Counted from the first letter of the stretch, positions 1 to 9,813 are shown. The stretch: DNA of 64,000 bases from Alphaproteobacteria bacterium UBA4588 (GCA_905182195.1 CAJJAW010000004.1:1-64000), one strand, 5' to 3'. The notes: generated by a model not told the origin, from the sequence alone. Numbers and translations: made by a program.

Positions 1-1168
1 CAATTTGCCAAGAACATTGAAACCCATATTGGTAAGGTTTTGAAGGGCGACCCGTTCCACGTCTCGGCCAATACCGACCCAAAGGAGTGACCGGTCCCTC
101 GCGCCGCAAGATCAAGACCCTGATATGCTGCTGCATGTGGTCAAAGAAACGGATGCCGGCATCGTCGTGCGGGGCGCAAAATATGAAACTGCCGCTGCCT
201 ATGCCAACCAAGCCTTCACCAAACCGACCATCGCCAATTGGGGCAACGCTGAGCTGTCTGATTATGCGGTGGGATTTATCTGTGATTTGGGCTCGCCTGG
301 CCTAAAGTTTTTATGCCGTGGTGGGTTTGCTGGCGCTCATGGGGGCTGTCCGCGCGCGGATCACCGTGACTACCCGCTGGCAAATCGATTTGATGAAGTC
401 GATACCATTGTTATTTTTGACAATGTTTTGATCCCTTGGGAAAATGTTTTATTCTATCGCCATACTCGTGCGGCAAGCTTCATTCGTGCAACCCTGCATC
501 GGTATTCGGCTTTCGCCTTTGTGCAACGCACATTGAAACAGGCAGACCAAATGATAGGGGCGGCGCTGTTTAATGCGCGCCAAACTGGGCTGGAGAAGCA
601 GCCGGCGGTCCAAGAAAAACTATCTGAATTAGCAATTTGGCGAGAAGGCATCAACGCGCATCTGACCGCCTCGATTGCTCTGGGTGAAACATCCCCAGCG
701 GGCCTGATGATGCCCAATCAATCGCTGCTGATGACTGGGCGGTGCCACGCGCTCAACAACCTGCCGAAGATGATGCATATTGCGCGTGAACTCTGCGGCG
801 GACAAATTTGCGTCACTCCAAATGTGGCCACGTTCGAGTCGCCAGAGACAAAGCCATGGATGGATAAATATTATACTATCAATGAGCATTGGGTGGCTGA
901 AGATCGACGCAAGTTGTTAGCCTTTGCTCGTGATTTGCTAAATTCGGATTATGCTGGCCATCGGCTCACGTTTCAACTTTTTGCTCAGTCCCCCCCATTT
1001 GCCCAATCCGCTGCGGTTTACCGGAACTTTGATTGGGACGGTCCGCTCAGTTTTGTCAAAAATGGTGCTGGCTTGTCAGATGACGTGATGCATGATGTAG
1101 TTGAAAAGGCCAGTGATGGTGCCGTTAGCAAGCATTATGCAGACGTGCTGCGCGCGGCTGTGAAATAA
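1..1168 (+). pseudogene. HpaB-family flavin-dependent aromatic hydroxylase, 5' partial and frameshifted
   Basis: Oxygenase component family of 4-hydroxyphenylacetate 3-hydroxylase, which uses FADH2 from a separate reductase to hydroxylate phenols. The window opens inside the N-terminal domain. Frame 1 encodes DPFHVSANTDPK and stops at TGA 88-90. The family sequence resumes in frame 2 from 92 (RSLAPQDQDPDMLLHVVKET) and runs to TAA 1166-1168. Removing one base in 85-91 recreates the expected KGDRS motif, so this is a +1 shift. The rest looks intact (FDEVD near 385, VLIPWENV near 430). An internal ATG at 125 opens a 347-aa reading frame, but it would lack the N-terminal domain. The true substrate is unknown; PvcC-like relatives act on other phenols. 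Confidence 0.8.
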
Positions 1169-1240
1169 TTACGGCTTTTGACAAGTATTCTGCTATTTGC
1201 CTATTGCGATTTGTTGGTGACGACTACCATAGGAACTTGG

Positions 1241-1305
<65 letters not shown>

Positions 1306-1406
1306 TTTATTAGGTGGCACAGTCGTAGGAACCATAACTTTATAATTATTTTTAATTTAGCTAATCAAACCCTAACGGGTTTCAGCACTTGTATGAGGGT
1401 AGCAGA

Positions 1407-2282
1407 ATGTTAACTTTTTCAATTGGTGATATGACGGTAACGGAGATATGCGATATACGTTCGTTCGACATCCCTCTCACAAACATCTTCCCGCAATCAG
1501 ATTATCAAAAATTGCAAAGCCATCTTCATTGGTTGGAGCCTAACTTACTCAGAGATGGAAATGTCCGCTTGGCCGTCCGTTCTTGGCTTTTAAAGCGCAA
1601 TGGTAGGAATATTTTAGTAGATGCATGCGTTGGGAATCACAAGCAACGTCCGGCCCGATCTGATTGGCATGAACGCAACGATACGTCTTGGACGGAGGCG
1701 CTGGCCGACGCTGGGTTGCAACCCGAAGATATCCATATTGTTTTTTGCACCCATCTGCACGCTGATCATGTGGGTTGGAACACAAAGCTTGAAAACGGCC
1801 AGTGGGTACCAACTTTCCCAAACGCACGCTATATCACAGGGCAATCTGAATATGCCCATTGGGAGGCAGAAATGGCGGCCAGTGACGGGCCAGTTGGCCA
1901 CGGTTGCTTTCAGGACAGCGTCTTGCCTGTCATGGAATTAGGTCAAATGGATTTGGTCACTGATGGTTTCCAACTGGCTGATGGTCTCGTTTTGAAATTA
2001 TCTGCCGGTCACACACCTGGCCATATGAGTATTTATGCAAGTTGTGAGGGCTATACTGGCGTGTTTTGCGGCGATACCCTTCACTCACCCATTCAAATGG
2101 TTCAGCCAGGTTGGAGCAGTGCCTTTTGCTCTGACCCCCTGCTTGCTCGACAAACTCGCATCACACTTTTGGAGGACCTGTGTGATACTTCTAGGATTCT
2201 CATACCAATGCACTTTGGGAATACAGGTAGATGCCACGTGACGCGGCATAAAGACGTATTTATGCCAGTTTTCTTGGATTGA
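1407..2282 (+). CDS. MBL-fold metallo-hydrolase
   Basis: Metallo-beta-lactamase fold hydrolase of 291 aa with the dinuclear metal motif THLHADH at residues 115-121, a later metal His in SAGHTPGH, an Asp in FCGDT and a C-terminal His in IPMHFG. Family members cleave lactones, thioesters or phosphodiesters; the specificity is not evident. ATG 1407 is preferred because GAGGG (1395-1399) is well placed as ribosome binding site. A TTG at 1389 is in frame but lacks one. A small hairpin (AAACCC-TAAC-GGGTTT, 1367-1382) precedes the gene. It stands alone between the tRNA remnant and a convergent operon. It could be an AHL-lactonase-like enzyme, but nothing in the context supports quorum quenching. Confidence 0.85.
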   Translation: MLTFSIGDMTVTEICDIRSFDIPLTNIFPQSDYQKLQSHLHWLEPNLLRDGNVRLAVRSWLLKRNGRNILVDACVGNHKQRPARSDWHERNDTSWTEALADAGLQPEDIHIVFCTHLHADHVGWNTKLENGQWVPTFPNARYITGQSEYAHWEAEMAASDGPVGHGCFQDSVLPVMELGQMDLVTDGFQLADGLVLKLSAGHTPGHMSIYASCEGYTGVFCGDTLHSPIQMVQPGWSSAFCSDPLLARQTRITLLEDLCDTSRILIPMHFGNTGRCHVTRHKDVFMPVFLD

Positions 2283-2420
2283 ATTTAGATACAAAACTTT
2301 AAAAGCACCAAACCCAAATTTACCAAATAAAAAAATGTTCAAATATTACTTCATTCGAAGAGAAGGGCAAATCTTGACCAGCTTTTCAAGACGACCCCAT
2401 ATTTTTAGACTGGGTACCAC

Positions 2421-3149
2421 TCATGGCATATATGCCCCTCCGTTAATCCAAAGAACCTGACCTGTCATAAAACCGCTTTGCTCACTGAGTAAAAATCTGA
2501 TTGGGCCTGTTACATCTGTGGGAATGGCTATCCGCCCAAGGGGTGTTGCTGACGCCAATTTTTCAACATCGATAATACATGCCTGATCTTCAGTGGAAAC
2601 TCCTGTCCCTCCGGTCAAAAAGGCAGTCTGTACTGGCCCTGGCGCGACTGCGTTTACTCGTAGACGTGGAGATTCCTCAATGGCTAGAGTTTTCGTCATT
2701 GCAATTATACCCGCTTTCGCCATCGCATAGGCACCATGCCCAGGTCGAATGGATTGTGCCAATCCCGATGCAACAGTCACGATCGACCCATGTTGAGCCA
2801 TAAGCGGAAGCAGCTCGCGCGTGCTTGTGAATACACCCCTTAAATTACCCATAATGGTATCATCAAAAGTAGCTAAATCCATCTCGACCAAGGGCCTCAC
2901 ACCCTTGGTGTAACCAGCAAGGTTTACCAACCCGTCAAGTTCCAAATCCATGCTTCTGACAATGTTGGTAGCTAGATCGATGCTTTCGGTGTCAAGTATG
3001 TCAATTGGTATTGAAGTACATTTTAAAGGGTGAGCGCGTAGGGAAGTGGGAAGATCCAAGGCAATTACATTGCTTCCATTTGCACTCAGCTCATCCACAA
3101 GAACTCGACCAATGCCACCGGCTGCTCCAATAATTGCAACCGTACTCAT
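2421..3149 (-). CDS. SDR-family NAD(P)-dependent oxidoreductase
   Basis: Classical short-chain dehydrogenase of 242 aa. The Rossmann motif GAAGGIGR sits near residues 8-15, the NNAG equivalent is NLAG, and the catalytic set is Ser in VASG plus YAMAK. A proline-glycine PGPV follows, as usual. An Asp at the end of beta-2 (ALDLP) suggests NAD preference. It is the last gene of the leftward operon, and its ATG overlaps the stop of the upstream amidase gene by 4 bases (3146-3149), implying translational coupling. It probably oxidises an alcohol intermediate of the pathway. Confidence 0.88.
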   Translation of the reverse strand: MSTVAIIGAAGGIGRVLVDELSANGSNVIALDLPTSLRAHPLKCTSIPIDILDTESIDLATNIVRSMDLELDGLVNLAGYTKGVRPLVEMDLATFDDTIMGNLRGVFTSTRELLPLMAQHGSIVTVASGLAQSIRPGHGAYAMAKAGIIAMTKTLAIEESPRLRVNAVAPGPVQTAFLTGGTGVSTEDQACIIDVEKLASATPLGRIAIPTDVTGPIRFLLSEQSGFMTGQVLWINGGAYMP

Positions 3150-3769
3150 GCCAGCGTTTTCATATAGGATAATATATCAGATTCATTAACAACATCAGCA
3201 TATTTGGCGTTCATATCGAACAAGTTAGCCTGATGCGGTGCTTCATGGCGATCCCCACATGCCTCTCTCACGACACTGGTTGTAAACCCATGTGACATCG
3301 AATCGACACAAGACGCGCGTACACAGCCACTCGTGGTCAGACCTGTCAGAATTACACTATCCAACTTTGCGGCGTGTAGTGTAGAGGCAAGGCTAGTTCC
3401 AAAAAATGCGCTTGGATATTGTTTGGTGATGATTATTTCATTTTTGCGCGGCTCCAGTCCTTTGACAAATTCAGCTGTGCGACGGCCTTCTATGAAGGCC
3501 TCCAACGGTTTGGCTTTCTCGTAAAACCGGCCACCATCATACCCATTTTTTTGATAGATGACACGGGTCAAAAAAACAGGAATACCTGCCTGATGCGCGG
3601 CGTCTCTAACCCTAAGTGCACTTTCTAGCGCATCCTCCACATCCGCGAATAGTGGGCAATCAATATCAAAATATGCATGTGCAAAATCAACCATGATCAG
3701 AGCAGGGTTTTGACCAAACCCCACATTATTATTGTAAACATTAGCATAATTATGTACTGCGTCCGTCAT
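3146..3769 (-). CDS. isochorismatase-family cysteine hydrolase (N-carbamoylsarcosine / maleamate amidase type)
   Basis: Cysteine amidohydrolase of 207 aa with the full Asp-Lys-Cys triad: D28 in MVDFAHAY, K116 in ITKQYP and C149 in TTSGCVRAS. The stretch GCVRASCVDSMSHGF, followed by a DRHEAPHQANLFD segment, resembles N-carbamoylsarcosine amidase and maleamate amidase rather than true isochorismatase. Such enzymes release ammonia (and CO2 from carbamoyl groups) from small amides. It lies between a PEP-mutase-family gene and an SDR gene. A maleate-isomerase-like gene further along (10360) makes a maleamate-type substrate conceivable. The exact substrate is inferred, not shown. Confidence 0.85.
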   Translation of the reverse strand: MTDAVHNYANVYNNNVGFGQNPALIMVDFAHAYFDIDCPLFADVEDALESALRVRDAAHQAGIPVFLTRVIYQKNGYDGGRFYEKAKPLEAFIEGRRTAEFVKGLEPRKNEIIITKQYPSAFFGTSLASTLHAAKLDSVILTGLTTSGCVRASCVDSMSHGFTTSVVREACGDRHEAPHQANLFDMNAKYADVVNESDILSYMKTLA

Positions 3770-3825
3770 AAAAATCTCCTTTGGGGAAACAGTCAGGGAT
3801 GGTATTTTTTACGGGGCTCCATGTA

Positions 3826-4683
3826 TCAGCTTATGAACTTCTTTTCGAACTCCCAAATATCCTCAAAGCCAATAAGTTTATTAAACTCGTCAAAGGAATA
3901 TAGCGGCACCTCTTTGGTGGTCTCTCCATATTGGAGCAAATCAGCATAGGCATGGTTGAGCGCGTGGCCGATTGCCAAAAAACCAACTGCTGGGTGGATC
4001 GCAATCTGGTACCCCAGCGCCGTAAGTTTTTCGGCAGACAATAATGGCGTGCGTCCACCGTTCACCATGTTAGCAAACAACGGTCCGTCAATTTCGTCAC
4101 GCACGCGTTTCATTTCGTCTTCGCTTTCGGGGCTCTCTACAAATATTACATCAGCGCCAGCCTGTTGGTATGCTCTGCCGCGCTTGATAGCTTCATCTAA
4201 GCCCAGAGAAGTCCGTGAGTCAGTGCGCGCAATCAGTAGAAAATCATCGTTCTTACGACTATCCAGCGCTACTTCTAGCTTGCGCACCATATCCTCCATC
4301 GGAACGACACGACGTCCTAGCGTGTGGCCGCAGCGCTTAGGAAATTCTTGGTCTTCCATCTGCATTGCCGTAACGCCCGCGGCCTCATAGCCGCGAACAG
4401 TCTCGCGCACATTAAGCAGGCCTCCGTAGCCGGTATCGGCATCGGCTATAACGGGTGTATTGGTCATTTTTACAATTTGAGAAATTCGCTCAATCATGTC
4501 CCGGTAGGTAGCTATTCCTGCGTCTGGTACGCCGAGATAGGATGCTACAGTGCCGTACCCAGTGATGTATAGCGCAGGGAAATCCATTTTGTCAGCAATT
4601 TTTGCCGAGATGAGATCGAATACGCCTGGTGCCAGGATGAACCCGCCATCATCAAGAGTTGACTTCATGGCTTTGTTTGGCAT
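3826..4683 (-). CDS. isocitrate lyase / PEP mutase superfamily enzyme
   Basis: Alpha/beta-barrel lyase of 285 aa from ATG 4683, which has GGAGA nine bases upstream. The ATG at 4734 would add 17 residues but has no binding site. Visible motifs are ADADTGYG (metal-binding Asp pair), QMEDQ, and PKRCGHTLGR, matching the active-site loop of the 2-methylisocitrate lyase, dimethylmalate lyase and oxaloacetate decarboxylase branch, with ARTDS further on. These enzymes cleave C-C bonds of 2-hydroxy- or 2-oxo-dicarboxylates. It is first in a leftward operon, divergent from the GntR gene. In a degradation pathway it would cut a late C4-C6 diacid. Confidence 0.85.
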   Translation of the reverse strand: MPNKAMKSTLDDGGFILAPGVFDLISAKIADKMDFPALYITGYGTVASYLGVPDAGIATYRDMIERISQIVKMTNTPVIADADTGYGGLLNVRETVRGYEAAGVTAMQMEDQEFPKRCGHTLGRRVVPMEDMVRKLEVALDSRKNDDFLLIARTDSRTSLGLDEAIKRGRAYQQAGADVIFVESPESEDEMKRVRDEIDGPLFANMVNGGRTPLLSAEKLTALGYQIAIHPAVGFLAIGHALNHAYADLLQYGETTKEVPLYSFDEFNKLIGFEDIWEFEKKFIS

Positions 4684-4734
4684 TGGTAATGTTCTCCGTT
4701 TAAAGGGCCGAAAGTAGGCCAAGAATATGGGCAA

Positions 4735-5079
4735 TCATCAAGTTCAGTTAGCCTAGTTTTTTCCTAAACCTGATTTTTACTTAATCCCACAATCAGACCT
4801 AGGGGATTAAGTTCAGTGTATAAAATGGCAATTAAACCCAAGTCATTTGGCAAGCTTTCAAAATTGTTTAGCGCACATGTATGGAAAATACTCTGCTCAG
4901 ACTTAATTTGTTCGTTCAACTTAAGATATTTTAATATATTTGTCCATATCTTTGTCTCTCTTTATAATAGGCCACCTGTGTGCGCTACAGGTCTTGTTTA
5001 TTGACGTATGTGGTAAATTATGATGTTTAGAGTATAAATATAGGCCGTTTTTGACGCTGATTTTTGAGAGGTTCCTGCA
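4735..5079. promoter_or_regulatory. divergent promoter region with candidate inverted repeat
   Basis: AT-rich spacer between the leftward lyase operon and the GntR gene, so it should hold both promoters. It contains an inverted repeat ACCTGT-N7-ACAGGT (4974-4992) and a half-site TTGTCC (4940-4945) like the palindrome found upstream of two other units. No convincing -35/-10 pair was picked out. Autoregulation by the adjacent GntR protein is inference. Confidence 0.45.
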
Positions 5080-5820
5080 GTGCAAAAAGGAGAACCAAGG
5101 TATCGCAGAATTCAGCGGGATTTGGAAGATCGCCTGTCGCGGGGGCTATATCCTGTTGGATCATTACTTCCTACGGAAGCCGATCTTGGTTTTGAATTCA
5201 AGGCCAGCAGGTTTACGGTTCGAGAGGCATTGCGCAAATTAACCGAACTTGGTTATGTCTCGCGCACTCAAGGTCGTGGGACTGAAGTTGTCTCGAGCAA
5301 CCCAAGGCGCAGCTATCTCCAGTCTATACAAACCTTAGAAGAGCTATTTCAAGTAGCTTTGGAGACCTGGTTTGTTGTCCATGGCACAAAACGCATCGTT
5401 CTTGATGATGAGCTTGCCAAAAGTGTGGGCGGAAAGGCAGGGGAGGAGTGGTTCTGCATTACTGGCGTTCGGTGGACAGAACCCGGTGGGAGATCAATTG
5501 CTATGATTGAAAGCTATATCCCGCCTCGTTTTGAGGACCAGATAGATACGCTTGAACAGCATAGGGGAGCATTTTTTAACCTTTTGGAAAAACATTGTGG
5601 CGAACCAATCGAGCAGGTTGTGCAAGAAATTAGGTCGCTCGCCATGCCGCTGCGCATAAGCCGACAACTCGGACTGCGTCCAGATGCTTTAGCCCTCCAA
5701 CTCCTTCGCCGTTATATTACCAAGGATGGTGTCATTATTGCTTCATTTAATTGGCACCCTGCTGATGAGTTTGTTTATAAAATGACGATAGATAGTAATC
5801 GTGAGGCTGCAAATAAATAA
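5080..5820 (+). CDS. GntR-family transcriptional regulator, HutC/UTRA type
   Basis: Regulator of 246 aa starting at GTG 5080, with GAGAGG (5066-5071) as ribosome binding site. The N-terminal winged helix shows LPTEADL and FTVREALRKLTELGYV, then the wing QGRGTEVV (residues about 25-72). A UTRA ligand-binding domain follows (IESYIPPRF, SLAMPLRISRQLG and a final RYITKDG segment). HutC-type proteins bind small carboxylated ligands such as urocanate and usually repress neighbouring catabolic genes. It is divergent from the lyase-amidase-SDR operon and upstream of the SDR-monooxygenase genes, so it is the obvious local controller. Confidence 0.9.
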   Translation: MQKGEPRYRRIQRDLEDRLSRGLYPVGSLLPTEADLGFEFKASRFTVREALRKLTELGYVSRTQGRGTEVVSSNPRRSYLQSIQTLEELFQVALETWFVVHGTKRIVLDDELAKSVGGKAGEEWFCITGVRWTEPGGRSIAMIESYIPPRFEDQIDTLEQHRGAFFNLLEKHCGEPIEQVVQEIRSLAMPLRISRQLGLRPDALALQLLRRYITKDGVIIASFNWHPADEFVYKMTIDSNREAANK

Positions 5821-6570
5821 TCTCTCTGGCAGCGGGTAATATAACGGTTGCAGTTGGGTTTTCATTTGTACGGCAATAAACAAATATAATTTGTAATATA
5901 TGATAGAGACATTAAAATAATGTTGGACGTAAGTTTAAATATTATGTTGCAGAAAGAGAGCTATTTCTAGCGCCTCCATAAGCAAAAATTATAGTGTTGC
6001 AGTTGGAATACTGGGCCATCCTGAAGTGGGGCTAGCAGCAATAAAGATGCCCACCCATGCGGATGCTCAAACAGCAGTGGCCAGCGGCGGCAAATAAGAA
6101 CCCAATATTTTTTGCGAGCAAAACCTATGCTGTACTTATCGCCTTTTTGAAGAACTGGTTCAGTCTTTGCCAGGCAACTCAACCACCGTAACACTAGCGC
6201 ACAGCACTATAGAACTGCTGCTGCACTGCGCTGCATGCATGCATAAATTTGTCCGGATAAATATAGAAATACCTGTTGATTTGTGCATATAAATTTGTAA
6301 ATCTGATTCAATACAACCTGATGTAGGATACATCTAAAAAATTAATTGGCCGCCACACACACGTATCTGTTGAAATTTTGAAACCTAACGGGGCTAAAAT
6401 ATGACTGATTAGTCTTGAGCATAGAAAGAATTTTAGTTTCCCTCCTTATTATATAACCAAATTTATGCAGCCCAATTTCGACGAAGTGTTTACTAAGGAG
6501 AAGGTCACTATAATAGTGCACAGAGCCGCCGTAGCCTCCCGGGCAGGGGTCTTAGATGGGACGGTAAAAG
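5821..6570. other. 750-base AT-rich intergenic region
   Basis: No coding sequence can be supported here. A 75-codon leftward frame (5967-6194) has no ribosome binding site and no recognisable family. The stretch holds the operator-like sequence at 6249-6260, a GCATGCATGC palindrome just before it, and an unusually GC-rich patch at 6525-6560 directly upstream of the next gene. Its length suggests a long leader or a decayed gene. Confidence 0.5.
6249..6260. promoter_or_regulatory. operator-like near-palindrome TTGTCCGGATAA
   Basis: TTGTCCGGATAA differs by one base from the perfect palindrome TTGTCCGGACAA at 10285-10296. Both lie upstream of units in the same catabolic region, and no third copy was noticed. 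TTGT...ACAA half-sites fit GntR/HutC-type operators. Binding by the regulator encoded at 5080 is inference. Confidence 0.45.
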
Positions 6571-7425
6571 ATGACAGTGGAAAACTCAATATCTCTCGAG
6601 GGTAGGTCCATTCTAATCACGGGCGGATCACGTGGGCTTGGCAGTGAGATGGCGCAGGCGCTAGTTGAGGCTGGCGCTGATGTTATGATTTCAGGACGGC
6701 GGCATAGCAGCGCTTTATCAGGCACCTATACTAAGCTGAAGAAAATAGCACACGGCTTGGATGTAAAACCGAAAATTTACCAATGTTTCGCCGATTTGAC
6801 TGACAATCACGCCTGTGAGGCGTTGGTGGTTAACGCCATAAAATCTTTTGGTAAGTTAGACGTATTAATTAATAATGCGGGGCTTGGCATGCGTCAGGTC
6901 TCAGAAAAATTTAACATAGAACCCACCCGATTTTGGGATACTGAGCCCGAGGATTGGTGCTCAATTATTGACACCAACTTAAACGGCGCGTTTTTTACCG
7001 CCCGCATCGCGGCCAAACATATGGTGAGCCGCGGTTCTGGAAAAATCATCAACATCTCTACGTCTGCTCAAACCATGGTGCGCCAAGGCTATGCGCCCTA
7101 TGGACCCAGTAAGGCAGCACTGGAAGCTGCATCACGTATTTGGGCGCAAGATCTTCAAAACACGGGTGTAACTGTGAATGTCTATCTGCCTGGCGGCGCT
7201 TCAGATACCGATTTCATCCCAGGCGGTGTCGATCGGCGTGGCGCGGATGGCAATCTTCTACCGGCATCGATCATGCGCCGAGGTGCGGTATGGCTAAGCT
7301 CAGCATTGTCGGACGGAGTAACTGGTGGCCGGTTCATCGCTCGAGAGTGGGACGACACAGCGGCTTCGCAAGTTGCTGCAGCGGGAGCCAGATCAAAAAG
7401 CTGTGAGGCACCGATTATCATGTAA
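6571..7425 (+). CDS. SDR-family oxidoreductase
   Basis: Short-chain dehydrogenase of 284 aa. It has GGSRGLG in the cofactor-binding turn (about residues 18-24), an Arg-rich end of beta-2 (SGRRHS) suggesting NADP(H), INNAGLG, catalytic Ser in NISTS and YGPSK. The segment after the active site (PGGASDTDFIPGG) replaces the usual PGxxxT. It starts a rightward series with the flavin monooxygenase gene 60 bases downstream. Homologues in such clusters reduce keto or oxidise hydroxy intermediates; the substrate is unknown. Confidence 0.87.
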   Translation: MTVENSISLEGRSILITGGSRGLGSEMAQALVEAGADVMISGRRHSSALSGTYTKLKKIAHGLDVKPKIYQCFADLTDNHACEALVVNAIKSFGKLDVLINNAGLGMRQVSEKFNIEPTRFWDTEPEDWCSIIDTNLNGAFFTARIAAKHMVSRGSGKIINISTSAQTMVRQGYAPYGPSKAALEAASRIWAQDLQNTGVTVNVYLPGGASDTDFIPGGVDRRGADGNLLPASIMRRGAVWLSSALSDGVTGGRFIAREWDDTAASQVAAAGARSKSCEAPIIM

Positions 7426-7494
7426 GAAATGCGGCTTTCTATATAAAATAGCTGTAGTCCAAACTTTAAATTGTAAAAGTCGAAGGAAATGTCA

Positions 7495-8700
7495 ATGATA
7501 TCAAATACTGACAAAGTTCTTATTGTAGGCGGTGGACCTGTGGGGCTTGTCTTGGCTTCATTCCTTTCCCTTCACGGGATACCTTCTAGCGTTTTTGAGC
7601 GTTCTAAAGGCATCCCCAAAGACCTGCGCGCTTCGACGTTCCACCCACCGACACTTGACATGCTGGAGCAGATCGGTGTCACGAAAACACTTGTTAATCA
7701 GGGGTTGATTTGCCCAACTTGGCAATTTCGTGACCGACAGGAGGGCGAAGTAGCTACTTTTGATCTTAGCATGTTAAAAAATGAAACAAATTACCCTTAC
7801 CGATTACAGTGTGAGCAATGGAAGCTGGCAACTGCATTGGACGCTCTCGCGGACAGCGACGACGCGATTGACCTGCACTACGCCGCCGAGGTCACTGACA
7901 TTGCGCAAGACGATGATGGGGCATCGCTTACTGTCCGGCATGCCGACGGATCAAAGAGCCATCACCGTGGCCGCTATGTAATTGGTGCGGACGGAGCAAA
8001 TAGCGTTGTGCGCAAAAGTGCCGGAATCACATTGGAGGGCACCACAATACCTGAATTGTTTCTCACAATGTCAACAGATTATCGATTTGAAGATGCCATT
8101 CCTAATCTTGCAAATATTGCCTACATTACTGACCCTAACGAATGGGTAGTGTTGCTGCGTACACCGACGCTATGGCGTATCATGGTGCCCACTGACCCAG
8201 ACGCAAGTGAAGTGGACATGTATGACAAAGCTAAGCAGGACGCGCGCATTCAAGCATTATGTCCCAAAGATGGTATCTATGAGATTGAACATTCAACAGC
8301 ATACCGAGTGCAGCAGCGTGTGGCCGATCGTTATGTCTCCGGGCGCGCTTTACTGGCTGGCGATTCCGCGCATCTTAATAATCCACTGGGCGGCATGGGG
8401 CTAAATGGGGGGGTGCATGATGCCATAAACCTTGTTGATAAAATCCGTAAGATTTATGATGGAGCGGAAGCTGGATCGATGCTTGGGCTGTATGAACGCC
8501 AGCGACGACAGGTCTGTATCGACACAGTTCAGCAGCAATCAATCCGCAATCGTAAGATGATGGCTGCTAAGACTCCCCAAGAACGTAAATTATTTCATGA
8601 CGACATGCGCGCCGTAGTGGCCAATGACAAGCGTCACTACGAATTTGTGCTAAAGTCTTCAATGATTGCGTCACTGCGTGATGCCGAGGCAATCATTTAG
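7495..8700 (+). CDS. FAD-dependent aromatic-ring monooxygenase (PHBH fold)
   Basis: Class A flavoprotein hydroxylase of about 401 aa. It has the dinucleotide motif GGGPVGLVLA near the N-terminus, the middle DG motif YVIGADGANSVVR and the late GD motif AGDSAHLNNPLGGMGLN, the three fingerprints of the 4-hydroxybenzoate/3-(3-hydroxyphenyl)propionate hydroxylase family. ATG 7495 is favoured over ATG 7489 because AAGGA (7483-7487) is properly spaced only from the second. It uses NAD(P)H and O2 to hydroxylate an activated ring, phenolic or pyridine-like. Beside an amidase and a maleate-isomerase-like gene, a 6-hydroxynicotinate-monooxygenase-like role is possible but unproven. Confidence 0.88.
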   Translation: MISNTDKVLIVGGGPVGLVLASFLSLHGIPSSVFERSKGIPKDLRASTFHPPTLDMLEQIGVTKTLVNQGLICPTWQFRDRQEGEVATFDLSMLKNETNYPYRLQCEQWKLATALDALADSDDAIDLHYAAEVTDIAQDDDGASLTVRHADGSKSHHRGRYVIGADGANSVVRKSAGITLEGTTIPELFLTMSTDYRFEDAIPNLANIAYITDPNEWVVLLRTPTLWRIMVPTDPDASEVDMYDKAKQDARIQALCPKDGIYEIEHSTAYRVQQRVADRYVSGRALLAGDSAHLNNPLGGMGLNGGVHDAINLVDKIRKIYDGAEAGSMLGLYERQRRQVCIDTVQQQSIRNRKMMAAKTPQERKLFHDDMRAVVANDKRHYEFVLKSSMIASLRDAEAII

Positions 8701-8724
8701 GATAGCAAACTTTAGGAGCTATAA

Positions 8725-9660
8725 ATGGCCAAACATCATATGCGATTAGCATCAGGCGCGGGACCAACTTTTGGGGTAGACGATATTGCCTGCGCGGCTG
8801 CCAGCCACCTTGGCCTATGGGAAGATGCCGGCCTGATAGTTGAATGGACGCCTGCTTTTGGTGGGGTAAAGGCTATGAATAAAATACTGGATGGTGAAGT
8901 TGATGCTGCCTATGGTGGTTTAGGTCCAGTGCTACAACTCCGGTCGCTGGGCCATCCCCTGAGGATTATAGCCTCAATGGCGCGCGCGTTGGCTCAAAAT
9001 CTCGTTGTCCAGCCGCATATAAAATCAACTGCTGATTTGAAAGGCGCGTCCTGGGCCGTTGATGGCATTGGCGCTCTTAGCCACCACATGGCGCGCTCAA
9101 TTGTAGCAAAATTGCCAATAACGGATGATGATATTAAATGGCGTGTCACAGGCCCACCTCCTGAACGCATCTCAGAACTTTTATCAGGGCAAGCCGATGT
9201 TTCGCTGATCCGTGTAGAAGAAGCATTAGCTTTGACTAATGATCCTGACAACAGTTTGAAAATGCTGCTTGGCTTTGTTGATCTTAAAGCTTTGGTACCA
9301 GTGCAACCTCATGGCGTGTTAGCGACTACAGAGGCATACGAGGATGCTGAACCCGAAAAACTTGAATTGCTTGCAAAAGGAATTGTAGCTGCTTCGCAGC
9401 GATTAAATGAAAGTTTTGAAGCCTTCCTGCAAACATTCGAGCACTATGTAAGTGTCAAACTATCGCCAAAAGAAATCGAACAGATTTGGCTGCAAGAGCA
9501 GCAGTCAAGGGGTTTTGCTATTAATGGTGAAATGTCTAAAGGCCATTGGAACAAACAGCTTAAAGCATTCGCCTCATTAAATCCAAGTTTGCCGCGTCTT
9601 CAGTTTGATGAAGTTTTGACTACCAAATTTGTTGACCGAGCTATCACGGTCGCAAAGTGA
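8725..9660 (+). CDS. NMT1/THI5-like periplasmic-binding-fold protein without signal peptide
   Basis: Protein of 311 aa with the type II binding-protein pattern of NMT1/SsuA-like proteins: LGLWEDAGLIVEW, then GGVKAMNKILDGEVDAAYGG and LVVQPHIKSTADLKG. AGGAG lies six bases before the ATG, so the start is secure. The N-terminus (MAKHHMRLASGAGPTFG) goes straight into the first strand without a hydrophobic leader, so it is probably cytoplasmic. No ABC permease or ATPase gene adjoins it. It may be a ligand sensor or an enzyme like the yeast THI5 pyrimidine synthase. It follows the monooxygenase gene by 24 bases. Confidence 0.8.
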   Translation: MAKHHMRLASGAGPTFGVDDIACAAASHLGLWEDAGLIVEWTPAFGGVKAMNKILDGEVDAAYGGLGPVLQLRSLGHPLRIIASMARALAQNLVVQPHIKSTADLKGASWAVDGIGALSHHMARSIVAKLPITDDDIKWRVTGPPPERISELLSGQADVSLIRVEEALALTNDPDNSLKMLLGFVDLKALVPVQPHGVLATTEAYEDAEPEKLELLAKGIVAASQRLNESFEAFLQTFEHYVSVKLSPKEIEQIWLQEQQSRGFAINGEMSKGHWNKQLKAFASLNPSLPRLQFDEVLTTKFVDRAITVAK

Positions 9661-9813
9661 TTAAGCTGATACTTAACAAATAGGACTACGCGTTTGCACG
9701 ATTACCTTAACGGTAGGTAAATTTTTTGTAGCCGAGCTGGCCATAATTAATGAACTACTGCTCCGCCAACGGCTGTCTTTTATTCTATTCCTTAATAATG
9801 AGATAAAATTTTT

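Noticed and set aside
5967-6194. 75-codon leftward frame in the gap after the GntR gene
   Set aside because: No ribosome binding site, no family resemblance, and Trp/Leu/Cys-rich composition unlike the neighbours; probably chance.
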